DNA of 64,000 nt, taken from assembly GCF_050624435.1 (NCBI RefSeq), contig NC_134538.1, forward strand, positions 123,982,937 to 124,046,936, given 5' to 3'. Each line of letters opens with the position of its first letter. The stretch's first letter is position 1. Positions 22,470-32,190 of the stretch are shown piece after piece. The DNA is from Tenrec ecaudatus. Lineage: Eukaryota; Chordata; Mammalia; Afrosoricida; Tenrecidae. The translations under genes and the position numbers were made by a program. The notes below the pieces were generated by a model that saw only the letters and a list, made by a program, of their open reading frames with translations, made no database searches and was not told where the DNA came from.

Positions 22470-22835
22470 TTCTGCAGAAAATGCCCTATCCATTGATGAC
22501 TCCATCCAATCTAGCCACCCTGGCTTCTGCCTATTCCTCATCTTTGCTGATGTTTCCACCTGGCATTCCCCAGAGAGCCTGCTTCCTTGCTACATGCCAA
22601 ATCGTCTGTTCTAATCCCCTCCCTGCTCACTACTCTCCGTTTCCTTGATATTTTCTTCTCTGTAGCACTTAGAACTACCGAGCATATTACAGTATCTGTT
22701 TATTGGATTGTTGTCAGTCTCCAGTCATACTGTAAGCTCTATGAGAGCTGGGCTTACTCTCTTTGTTCTGTCCTGGTATCGTCAGTGCCTACCACACCAA
22801 CACATTCTTGTTTAATAAATGAGTGAAGCAAAAAT
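22470..22835 (+). mobile_element. L2 LINE 3' end
   Basis: TTTCCACCTGGCATTCCCC, TACTGTAAGCTCTATGAGAG, CTGGTATCGTCAGTGCCTAC and TTGTTTAATAAATGAGTG follow the L2 3' end in order. It is ancient and non-coding. Confidence 0.8.
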
Positions 22836-23225
22836 AAGAAAAAGAACTCAAGGTTGGCTACTGAGTGGGGGTTTTTAGGCTGCATGTGTGATGTGATTCA
22901 TGAGGACACTGAGGGAAAGAGAAGAATCTATGGGCTTCACTCCTTTCCTCGCCCTTGTGTCTTTTGGTGGTTGCTTAAAGATAAGGCTTGCCCCTAGTTC
23001 ATTCCAAGAAATGCTGATTTCCATTCTGGGCCTTCTCCTTGCAAACATAGAAAAATTCTTAGTCTGCATCCCAAGCTGTCGAAACCATGCATTCACAAAA
23101 GACCCAATCACACTTAGCTTTACTCGTTGATGGTAAATCCGAGCGGAAGACACAAGGCCTTAGGGAGCCTTCCGGTTGCAAATTGGTAGAAAGGTCATCT
23201 CCTGGAGTTAAGCTATGCCTTTCTA
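22836..23225. other. unassigned left flank of the array
   Basis: About 390 bp of unique-looking sequence with no recognised repeat or gene. It ends where homology to the right-hand array units begins (TACTCCTGCATGGTGG). Confidence 0.4.
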
Positions 23226-23400
23226 TAAAATACTCCTGCATGGTGGCACTATTCGCCAGGATCTGAGATAAAGTTTTAGATGGTACCGCTTGGTATGGAC
23301 CTTCTGGTCTAATTCAGGAACGGTGAATGTAACCCTCTCGTGATCAGCAGGATCTAATTGGATAGTATAAACACAATCCTGGTAGCTCAGCTACTTGAGT
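23226..23400 (-). mobile_element. class II ERV pol fossil, reverse-transcriptase fragment 1
   Basis: On the minus strand this reads as part of a betaretrovirus-like reverse transcriptase (fingers-to-palm region, TVPELDQK-type phrase). It is a short broken remnant. It joins the METTL7A-like segment in inverted relative orientation, and the same junction recurs at about 25,745, 43,975 and 46,118. Confidence 0.75.
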
Positions 23401-23464
23401 CTGAGAGTTGGTGCCCAGAAAACAAAAGGAAGGTTCTCCTTTGGGGAGTGACCAGACCGGCGTG

Positions 23465-23973
23465 ATGGAGTTTGCCATCTTCCTTCTCAGGCTGCTTGTT
23501 GGCATCCTGGCATTCCCCTTGTACCTGCTGCACTTCCTGGGTCTCTGGAGCAGAATGTGCAAACAGTTCTTTCCCCACTTCATGGTGAGGTTCACTGCGA
23601 TGCACAATGAGGAACGGTGAGGAGGAAGCGAGGGCTTTGCACCAGCCTGCAGGAATTTGCAGGCACATCTGGGAAGCTCTCCCTGCTGGAACTGGGGCTA
23701 TGACACGGGGGCCAACTTCAAGATCTACCCGCCCGGATGCAGGGTGACCTGTGTTGGCCCCAATCCCAACTTTGAGAAATTCTTGATGAAGAGCATCGCT
23801 GAGAACCACCACCTGCAGTTGGAGGGCTTCATGGTGTCCCTGGGGAGAACGTGCACCAGGGGGCAGATGGCTCTGTGGCTGTGGTCATCGGCGCCCTGGT
23901 GCTGTGCTCGGTGATGGGCCAGGAGCAGATTCTCCAAGACGTGTGCAGGCTGCCAAGGCCAAGAAGTGGCTAG
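23465..23973 (+). pseudogene. METTL7A: METTL7A-like N-terminal fragment, copy a
   Basis: The frame from the ATG gives an N-terminal membrane-anchor helix and a following segment (FLGLWSRMCKQFFPHF, then FMVRFTAMHNE) closely matching human METTL7A (TMT1A), a lipid-droplet/ER-anchored SAM-dependent thiol methyltransferase. A TGA ends this frame after 51 codons. Homology then continues in other frames (SGKLSLLELGYD, IYPPGCRVTC, PNFEKFL) to about residue 165 (VCRLPRP) and stops. The SAM motif I GCGTG of METTL7A is changed to GYDTG. The C-terminal third is absent. METTL7A has few exons, and the edge may be an exon end, so I cannot tell a genomic exon copy from a truncated retrocopy. It is not expected to be functional. 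Confidence 0.85.
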
Positions 23974-24194
23974 TCAATAGGCTCAATAGGATGATATGCA
24001 GCAATAAGCACGGCACAAAGGAATCAAGGCAAAGATACAGAACAAGAATCTACATGAAGGAGAACCAGTTACATAATAACAGTGTTCTACCTCATGCACA
24101 AAGAGCAAACTGAGGCAAGATGTCATATGACCTGTTTCAGTGGCAACATGAAGTTGGGGTCAGTTTGGGGAAATAGATGCCCCATCTATTGTGA

Positions 24195-24947
24195 CATCAG
24201 TTGCTCCTGCACTGGAAGAGTAATGGGCAAGACTCAAGAGTAGGAGAAACAGCTGCAAAAAGCTTCTCGTCATGGGAACTTGGAAAGTGTGAAGTATGAA
24301 TTTAGGAAAACTGGAAGTGGTCAAAAATGAAATGGAATGCATGAACATAGATATCCTAAGAGTAAGCTGAAATGGACAGACATTGGCCATTTTGAATTAG
24401 AGAATCACATGATGGATTACATGAGGAGTGACTCAATCAATAGGATTGGAGCTGCATTTCTATGCAGAAGGGATCACCCTGACTCCCTCAGGAAGCACAA
24501 GGCTCTCTGTGATAGGATTATCTCTATGGACCTTCCAGGAAGCCCACCACTGCAGCTAAGGTGGAGTTTTCCCTCTGCTATCAGCAGCCAATCAGCAGCA
24601 GTTATTCCCAGGCTGGTTCCTATATCTGGTTCGTCCTCAAACCTCCAGTTCTTTGGACCCTGCCTGCAGTTCCTCGGACTCTCTAGTAGCCGCAGCCACT
24701 TTACTCATCAACCTTGCTTTGAATCACCTCGACCCTCCGGAATCCTGCGGGCGGACCTACCTACAGATTTTGGCACTAAGTGAGTCATTTCCCTCCCTGA
24801 ATTTCTTACAAGATGTCTCATAGTCGGTTCAAAATTTACCTGTCCTAAACAGACTTCTGATTTCTTGAAAAATCTTTTCCTCTGCCTGGGTTGCCTATCC
24901 CAATAAACAGCCTCCCACTCACCAAAAACTTTGAGGTCATCAATAGT
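24195..24947 (+). mobile_element. RTE-Z composite, copy b
   Basis: RTE endonuclease start (24,230-24,560, with GHFELENHMMDYM-type text) runs straight into Z-type sequence and ends at the hexanucleotide array. It parallels copies a and d closely. Bases 23,974-24,194 between it and the METTL7A fragment are not recognised. Confidence 0.75.
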
Positions 24948-25219
24948 TCGCTCTCGCTCTCGCTCTCGCTCTCGCTCTCGCTCTCGCTCTCGCTCTCGCT
25001 CTCGCTCTCGCTCTCGCTCTCGCTCTCGCTCTCGCTCTCGCTCTCGCTCTCGCTCTCGCTCTCGCTCTCGCTCTCGCTCTCGCTCTCGCTCTCGCTCTCG
25101 CTCTCGCTCTCGCTCTCGCTCTCGCTCTCGCTCTCGCTCTCGCTCTCGCTCTCGCTCTCGCTCTCGCTCTCGCTCTCGCTCTCGCTCTCGCTCTCGCTCT
25201 CGCTCTCGCTCTCGCTCTC
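24948..25219. repeat. (CTCTCG)n array, about 45 units
   Basis: A perfect six-base repeat of about 272 bp with no interruption that I can see. The equivalent place in unit II (45,540-45,592) and at copy a (22,184-22,225) has only about 45-50 bp of imperfect CT. All long Ser-Glu, Ser-Leu and Arg-Ser frames over it are artefacts of the repeat. Confidence 0.97.
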
Positions 25220-25221
25220 CA

Positions 25222-25745
25222 AAAAATCACTTAGCTGTGGGTCCCCTTTTAATGTGTCAATCAAGGGTTTGAGCTCTTCCGTGGGGATGTCCCTGCAAAG
25301 GTAGAATCCAATGTATACCTCCCAGCAGCTTGTGAAAACCACTTAACGTTTTTACGTGATTTTTTTCTAATATGAAGTTACTGTGTCTGTGGTCCAGTAT
25401 GAAGGCCGCTTGTCTGAACTTGACGAGGAGCAATCATTAATTGAGAGGTGGCCTCACTCATGTGTACATAGGTTTGTTACACTATTTCATTGTGAGGTGC
25501 AACAATTAAGGGATCATACAGGGAGTGGATGATGTAGGCCTCAGAGAAGCGTCCTCTGAGTGGTTCTAAGATGTTTCCTATAATGTACTACTGCATGGTG
25601 GCACTATTCACCAGGATCTGAGATAAAGTTTTAGATGATACCGCTTGGTATGGACCTTCTGGTCTAATTCAGGAACAGTGAATGTAACCCTCTCGTGATC
25701 AGCAGGATCTACCTGGATAGTATAAACACAATCCTGGTGGCTCAG
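25222..25745 (-). mobile_element. class II ERV pol fossil, reverse-transcriptase fragment 2
   Basis: Minus-strand reverse transcriptase from the palm through the thumb (EELKPLIDTLKGDPQL near 25,240 is the betaretrovirus thumb). It is a broken remnant. The hexanucleotide array abuts its downstream end and the METTL7A-like fragment its upstream end. Confidence 0.8.
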
Positions 25746-25819
25746 CTACTTGAGTCTGAGAGTTGGTACCCAGAACACAAGAGGAAGGTTCTCCTGTGGG
25801 GAGTGACCTGACCTGCGTG

Positions 25820-26326
25820 ATGGAGTTTGCCCTCTTCCTTCTCAGGCTGCTTGTTGGCATCCTGGAATTCCCCGTGTACCTGCTGCACTTCCTGGGTCTC
25901 TGGAGCAGAATGTGCAAACAGTTCTTTCCCCACTTCATGGTGAGGTTCACTGCCATGTACAATGGGCAGAAAGAGCAGGATGCGGGAACTGTGCAGTCGA
26001 ATGCAGGAGTTTGCCGGCCCATCTGGGAAGCCATCGCTGCTGGAACTGGGCTATGACACGGGGGCCAACTTCAAGTTCTACCCGCGCTGATTCAGGGTGA
26101 CCTCAATGGACCCCTATCACAACTTTGAGAAGTTCTTGATGTAGAGCATCACTAAGAACCGTCACCTGCAGTTGGAGGGCTTCGTGGTCTCCCTTGGGAG
26201 AACGTGCACCAGGGGGCAGATGGCTCTGTGGCTGTGGTCATCGGCGCCCTGGTGCTGTGCTCGGTGATGGACCAGGAGCAGATTCTCCACGACGTGTGCA
26301 GGCTGCCAAGACCGAGGAGTGGCTAG
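25820..26326 (+). pseudogene. METTL7A: METTL7A-like N-terminal fragment, copy b
   Basis: It covers the same METTL7A region as copy a, from the ATG (MEFALFLLRLLVGILEFP) to VCRLPRP. Here the first frame stays open past the anchor (FTAMYNGQKEQDAG) before it is lost, and GYDTGANFKFY marks the altered SAM motif. It lies about 2.35 kb from copy a in the same orientation with the same neighbours, so a 2.35-kb block (METTL7A, RTE-Z, ERV) is itself duplicated within the unit. Confidence 0.85.
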
Positions 26327-26549
26327 TCAATAGGCTCAAGAGGATGATATGCAGCAGTAAGCACGCCACAAAGGAATCAAGGCAAAGATATAGAACAAGC
26401 ATCTACATGAAGGGGAACCAGTTACATAACAACGGTGTTCTACCTCATGCACAAAGAGCAAACTGAGGCAAGATGTCATATGACCTGTTTCAGTGGCAAC
26501 ATGAAGTTGGGGTCAGTTTGGGGTAATAGACGCCCCATCTATTCTGACA

Positions 26550-27318
26550 TCCGTTGCTCCCGCACTGGAAGAGTGATGGGCAGGACTCAAGAGTAGGAGA
26601 AACAGCTGCAAAAAGCTTCTCGTCATGGGAACGTGGAAAGTGTGAAGTATGAATTTCGAAACACTGGAAGTGGTCAAAAGTGAAATGGAATGCGTGAATA
26701 CAGTTATTCTAATAGTAAGCTGAAATGGACAGATATTGGCCATTTTGAAGTAGAGAATCACATGATGGATTACATGAGGAGTGACTCAATCAATAGGATT
26801 GGAGCTGCATTCCTATGCAGAAGGGATCACCCTGACTCCCTCAGGAAGCACAAGGCTCTCTGTGATAGGATTATCTCTATGGACCTTCCAGGAAGCCCAC
26901 CACTGCAGCTAAGGTGTTTTCCCTCTGTTATCAGCAGCCAATCAACTGCAAGGGAGTGTCCTCAGCTGCTTCTCCAGAGCTGCATCCTACATCTGGTTTG
27001 TCATCTGACCTCCAGTCCTTTGGATGGGAGCCTCCTGTTGCCTGCTGCTCCTGGGACTCTAGCAGCCTGTCGTTGGACACTTCAACCTTGCTTTCCACCC
27101 TCTCAGCCATCGGAATCTTGCTGTCTGACCTGCCGGCCCATCGTGGAAGGACCTTCAGGAAATTCGTTAACCCACCGAAGTGAGTTGGATTGAGCTTTCT
27201 GTACCGTTGCTTGGACTAATTGGCTGTTCTGGTCCTCTTTGCTATATAACTTATCCTGTTCTGTTTCCACTGTCACAAGTGTCGTGGTTTTGCTGGTCTA
27301 GAGAACGCTGCCTAACAC
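26550..27318 (+). mobile_element. RTE-Z composite, copy c, with full Z end
   Basis: RTE endonuclease start to about 26,912, then Z in reverse, ending at 27,318 with AACGCTGCCTAACACAGG. That is the reverse complement of the TGTGTTAGGCAGGG opening seen at 5,190. This copy therefore shows the full length of the composite, about 770 bp. Bases 27,319-27,504 are unassigned. Confidence 0.7.
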
Positions 27319-27504
27319 AGGAGCCCACTGAAATTCAACATGTCATTGTGCATGGAGGAGAATCTTTCTAGTGACTCTCTCCCTGTCCTGAAAGTAAAGA
27401 AATCTTAGAATTTCCTCTTTTCATGCCCAGCTTATTGTGCTGTGCGCCATTTCCCTATAAATGGTCCCCACAACAGTGGGCACTGGCTTTCATCAGTGGT
27501 CCAG

Positions 27505-27640
27505 TGGAATGCAAGGACCCATGGTCGTACAACACAAGCACTTGGCTGCTCACTGAATGGGTGGGAGTTCAAACCCACCCATTGGCTCCACTGGAACAAA
27601 GATCTGCTCATCTGCTTCCAATCAGATTGCTGTAAATGGT
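27505..27640 (+). mobile_element. AfroSINE
   Basis: AAGCACTTGGCTGCTCACTG, GGGAGTTCAAACCCACC and a GGAACAAAGATCTGC segment read as sense AfroSINE. Confidence 0.7.
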
Positions 27641-27699
27641 TTTCTTGAAGGGGAATCCACCAGGGTGACTTGAGTTGGTGACGCTTGCACCAGTGGAGC

Positions 27700-27840
27700 T
27701 TCTGGGTCTTGATTTGGGTACGGGGTAGGGCAGGACTCAAGATGGCAAACAGATATAAAAAGTTTCTCATGAATGGAACTTTGAATGTGGGGAGTGTGAA
27801 TGTAGGAAAATTAGGAATGGTGAACAATGAAATGGATGCA
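27700..27840 (+). mobile_element. RTE endonuclease start, 5' part of the mariner-interrupted copy
   Basis: GGACTCAAGATGGCAAACAG and GGAACTTTGAATGTGGGGAG give the RTE protein start (MNGTLNVGSVNVGKLG). It stops at GGATGCA, then TA and a mariner, and continues at 31,582 (TGCATCAATACC...). The two parts line up with one uninterrupted RTE sequence. Confidence 0.85.
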
Positions 27841-27967
27841 TATGAGGAGGTGCCCCACCACCCCCAAATGCAATGTTTCTCAAAGCTATCTATTTAATTG
27901 TTTTTATACAACCTTATCACTTTCAAAGTACTCTCCATTTCCCTTAAGACATTTGTCAGATCCGCGA

Positions 27968-30322
27968 TTCCACTTTTTTTTATTTGGGGGCTCTTACAAC
28001 TCTGATAACAATCTATACATCAATTGTATCGAGCACACTTGTACATATGTTGCCATCATTCCAAAGATTTTCGTTCTACTTGAGCCCTTGTTATCATCTC
28101 CTCTTTTCCCCTCGCCTGCCCTCACCTTCACCTCGTGAACCCTTGATAAATTATAAATTATTTTTATATTCATATTATAAACATCTGCTATCTCCCTTCA
28201 CCCACATTTCTATTGTTCGTCCCCCGGGGTAGGGTTTATTTATATGTCGATTATTGGGATTGGTTCCCCCTTCTGCTCCCATCTTCTCCCTCCCCTCGTG
28301 GTATTGCACCGTCCATTATTGTTCCTGAGGGATTTATCTGTCCTGGATTCTGTGTGTCTAGAGCTCTTACCTTTGCCAGTGCGCATGCTCTGGTCTAGCC
28401 AGATTTCTTTGGGGTCAGAATAGTGGGGTGGGGAGAAGGCATTAAAGAACTAGAGGAATGTGGTGAGTTTCATCAGTGCTGTAAGGCGCCCTGACTGGCT
28501 CGTCCCTTCTTGTGACCCTATGTGAGGGGATGTCCAGTTGTCTAGAGATGGGCTTTGGTTCTCCAGTCTGATCCTCCTCATTCCCATCAAAACACTTGGT
28601 TATTTGGGGTCTGCTGATGCCCGTTACTTGGTCCTATCAACACCTCATGATCACACAGGCTGCTATGCTTCTTCCATGTGGGCTTTGTTCTTTCTGTGGT
28701 AGAAGGCCGCTTGTTTAATTTCAACCTCTTCAGACCCCGGACGCTATATCTTCTAATACCCGGCGTCATCAGCTTTCTTCACCACATTAGCTAATGCGCC
28801 ATTTTCTCTCCTGCGATCTTGTCAGGAAATTGAGCATCATAGGATGCCAGGTTATTAGAACAAAGTGTCGTGTTGATGGAGGATATGAGTACAGGCCGAT
28901 GTCTGCCGGCTATCTTTATACTTAATCTATAAATATATGTACATAGACCTATATCCCTAGCCTTATGTATTCATATATTTATATACGTACATGACATTAT
29001 TTATACCTCTATCAATATCTTTTGTCTCCTAGTTTTTTCTTCTGTTTCCTTTAACATCTCCCCTGGACCACTAGCATGTTGTGCCATCAATTGGCTCTCT
29101 GGACCTCCTCTCGGCTACATTGCACTTGATTGAAGCCCACCAGGCAGTCTTTGCCCTCCTTACCATCAATTTAGATCCCTAGTTGTTCCCTTGTGCCGGG
29201 GTTTTTTGACTTCCCCTCCCTATCCCCCGCCCACTCTTCAACTCCCTCCCCCACCCACAACCTTGGGATTCATTGTTTTCTCCTCCAGAGTGTTTATCCT
29301 GCCCGTCCTGTATAGATAGGCATGGGAAAGAAAAGAAAGAGGGAGGAGTAAAGCCTATGGAGAGTTCGAGGTCTGTCTGCTGACCCTTATGCATAGTTTC
29401 TGATTGGGTCTGATGCGGTGTAAGGTCTGCCCCCGAGTCCAAAGTCTATTTTCAGAATTCTCGGGAACTTGGTTGCTCTGCTCCCCTTGCTGCTCTGTTG
29501 TGCTCCCTTAGGGTTACTCCCTGGGGTGAGGGGGTCAGACTGGGCACAATTCCCCTACTGTGTCTCTGGTACTGCCCCCCTTGGCTCTGTGGGTCAGTAA
29601 GGGCATGCCGTGACTTGTGGGGGAGCCAACCCTATGGTCCTCTCTGTACATTGGCTACTCCAAGTGGGAACATCATCCTCAAAGCTTGGTGAGTCAGGAT
29701 GCTGTCCACTCTCTCATTCTCTCTCTTTTTCCTTCTTTGTTTGCTCCAGCGTGGTCTGGTAAGACCTGCCATTCTCCCCGGGCTTTATCTTAAGTGCATT
29801 CTCCTGGAGAGAGGGTTTGGCATAGCTGGAAAAGGGGTTGGCCTGGCCAACCAGACCTCTATGTTCGTTCACTGCTTCGTGCCAGTGTGCTGCCCTCAAG
29901 GCCTGGTACAGCAGGTTGAGGTCTGCTCCCTCTCGCCATCCCTTTCCTGTGGAGACATTAACGAGTACCCTCCCCTGTGGATTAGTGCCTGATTCCCCCC
30001 TCTCCCCCCTGCCTTCGTCTTTCCTCCCTTGTTTTCTCTTGTCCCACCCGCCCTTCTTTTTCCCTTCTGTGTGTTGGCAAGTTGGGTGCATCATTGGGCT
30101 TGGTCTGTCCCATGCCTATGTGCCTGTCTCTCAACCTGTAAATTATGGAATAAATTTTTTCTTCTGGTCCCACTGTGTTTTTTGGATCTACCTCAGTGGA
30201 CTCGTCTTGAACTTGTCCTTCTGTTCTTGGCTAACTGCTCTTAGCATAATTTCCTCCATCTTTTCCCAGGAGACAGTGTCTTTTGTGTCTCCATCCCTAT
30301 TTTTTAGTGATGAGTAGTCTTC

Positions 30323-30366
<44 letters not shown>

Positions 30367-30530
30367 CAGAGTTACCCCATCCACTGTCTCTCGATAGATT
30401 TCAGTTGTTTCCATACCTTTGTCAGTGTGAATGGTGCCGAAAGGAACACTGGAGCACTGATGACTGGACACAGTCTATTTATTACTTATTCTGGGTATAT
30501 GTCCAATAAAGGGATTGCTGGTTTTAAAGG
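27968..30530 (-). mobile_element. L1 3' UTR inserted into the mariner
   Basis: It starts with a T-run and ATTTGGGGGCTCTTACAAC and runs antisense through the family's 3' UTR (CAGCTTTCTTCACCACATT near 28,770, TATGGTCCTCTCTGTACATT near 29,632). It ends after GTATATGTCCAATAAAGGG near 30,520. It belongs to an older subfamily than 14,538-16,481. Its insertion went along with loss of some mariner sequence. Confidence 0.8.
30326..30365. repeat. (TG)n microsatellite inside L1
   Basis: About 20 TG units. The unit II equivalent at 50,348-50,383 is shorter by about two units. Confidence 0.95.
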
Positions 30531-30765
30531 TGCACGGGGCAGGAGAGGTATGCTGTTTTTGCCCCCAAAAGATGGCATACGGAGATGCCTGCGTGAGCAC
30601 GTGCTGTGTCCCTGTGGAAGAAACATTCCCCTGTCTCCCACTAATCAGGTCTTTTTTGTGACACCATATTACACAATCTTTTCAGAACCTCTAAGTAGAA
30701 AGCTTGATTAGCAGTCTGAACTGGTAGAAAGAAGTCCAAATGCACTGTGCCCCTCACATCAGAAA

Positions 30766-30880
30766 AACAAATGATGGCAACATATGCACAAGTGTGCTTA
30801 ATATCATTGAATAGTGGGTTGTTATAGGATTGGTCAGAGACCCCGCCCATAAAATGATAAATAAAAATTAAGGATCCAAG
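30766..30880 (+). mobile_element. short L1 3' tail inside mariner
   Basis: ATGATGGCAACATATGCAC to CCCATAAAATGATAAATAAA is the last 100 bp or so of the L1 3' UTR in sense. It splits the mariner catalytic region between the FYHNKS and DVRG phrases. Confidence 0.75.
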
Positions 30881-31581
30881 GAAATCATAAATATAAATAA
30901 CTAGATTTATTGTGGTAAAAAATAAAATATAAATGAGAATCATCTTGGTCTTTGATTTCTCTTGATGAGCATTTTTGGGATGAGGTGATGTTGGCTTCTT
31001 CCACTGACTTGATTGATGTTGGCTTTCTGGGTCATGAGGATAGCACCACGTCTCACCTCTATTGACCTGGGGGGAAAGTCTGGGTCACTTCGGAACTGTT
31101 CTTTCAAAGCCTGGCACGTTTCTACTGCACACTTTTCCTCAGTCAGTCACAACTGAGGAACACATTTTGTAGTGACCCTTCTCATTCCCAAAGATTCCGT
31201 TAAAGTTCACTGAACCAAGCACCGCTCTCCTCCAGACAACATCCCATCTTCAGTGGTCTGTCATCCGTCTCAAGCACAAGTGCATGACTGTTGTCAGCAA
31301 TGTCGTGAGTTCAGTGAGTTGACGGGTGACCAGAATGAGATCTGCCATCCGTCGTCATTTCACTTTACTGAAACGAAAGAACCACTCCTGCGCTTGAGTT
31401 TCTGAAACAGTTCCCGGTGACCAGAGAGAACCTTCCCAAGCAACACCACTGGGGGCACTAACTCAGAGCGAGTCGCTCAATGCTCACCTGGCAGGAATAA
31501 GGCACACTAGGAAAGCTCTACTCGCCCAGCACCATTCCGGTGGTTTTTTTTTGTTTGTTTTTTTTTTATTACTCCCTCATA

Positions 31582-32040
31582 TGCATCAATACCTTAGATT
31601 AGTGAGCTGAAATGGACTGACATTGACCGTTCTGAATTGGAAAAGCATATGATGGACCGTGTCAGAAGTAATCCAGCAAGAGGAATGGACTTGCAATCCT
31701 CTTCAGGAAGGACCTTGCTAACTCCGTGAAGTACAGGGCTATCTGTGATAGGAGTATCTCTATCCACCTGCCAGGAAACCCACGACCGCTCTTAAGGTGT
31801 AGTTGTTCCCTCTGTTTTCAGCACCCAACCAATTGCAAGGGAGTTTCCTCAGCTGGTCTGCTTTGTCATCTGACGTCATCCTTTGCATGTGAGCCATTGA
31901 CCTCTCCTGTCGCCTGCTGTCCGTGGGAGTCTCCAGCAGCCTGCCACCTTGATTTGAATTGTCTCAGCCATCAGAATCTTGCTGTCTGACCTGCCAGCCC
32001 TTCTTGGGTTGATCAGCCCTGCAGCTAGGTGAGTGAGAAG
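31582..32040 (+). mobile_element. RTE-Z composite, 3' part of the interrupted copy
   Basis: RTE endonuclease text resumes (SELKWTDIDRSELEKHMMD) to about 31,800 and passes into Z-type sequence to 32,040. It is clearly more diverged from copies a-e than they are from each other, so it is an independent family member sharing the same RTE/Z junction. It lies directly upstream of the RBBP6 retrocopy. Confidence 0.75.
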
Positions 32041-32190
32041 AAGCCTAAAACCTAACACCACAGACAAAAAAAACTTGGCCTCTGCAACCACAGTAGCCAT
32101 TTCTTGTAGATGGACTGTTCTGTATATTCCTCTTCTCTACAGAGCGCAGTCGTACACAGTGAGATATCCAAGAACGACTCCTCTGCAACC

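Larger units (their letters stand above)
27843..31579 (-). mobile_element. mariner (Tc1/mariner) copy, interrupted by L1 sequence
   Basis: It is bounded by TA at 27,841-27,842 and 31,580-31,581, with ends TGAGGAGG... and ...CTCCCTCA in inverted orientation. On the minus strand, transposase pieces appear in order: an AQEWFFRFS helix-turn-helix-side phrase near 31,390; GETWCYPHDPES near 31,040; DVRGTVHLDFF and FYLEVLKRL near 30,650-30,760; HRDTARAH near 30,600; and the C-terminal GNGEYFE near 27,920. Two retroposons interrupt it (27,968-30,530 and 30,766-30,880). About 80 codons before the C-terminus are missing. Stops and the altered first catalytic motif (GET for GDE) show it is dead. Confidence 0.88.

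Noticed and set aside
23465-23973. A functional METTL7A-type methyltransferase in the array
   Set aside because: All copies lack the C-terminal third, the SAM motif I is changed, and none keeps one frame throughout.
24845-25342. Long Ser-Glu, Ser-Leu, Arg-Ser and Arg-Ala frames of 96-165 codons
   Set aside because: They are the hexanucleotide array read in different frames, with ERV remnant at one end. No start context, no conservation in unit II.
30283-30711. 142-codon plus-strand frame with a Val-Cys run
   Set aside because: It is the (TG)n repeat plus antisense L1 and mariner sequence.
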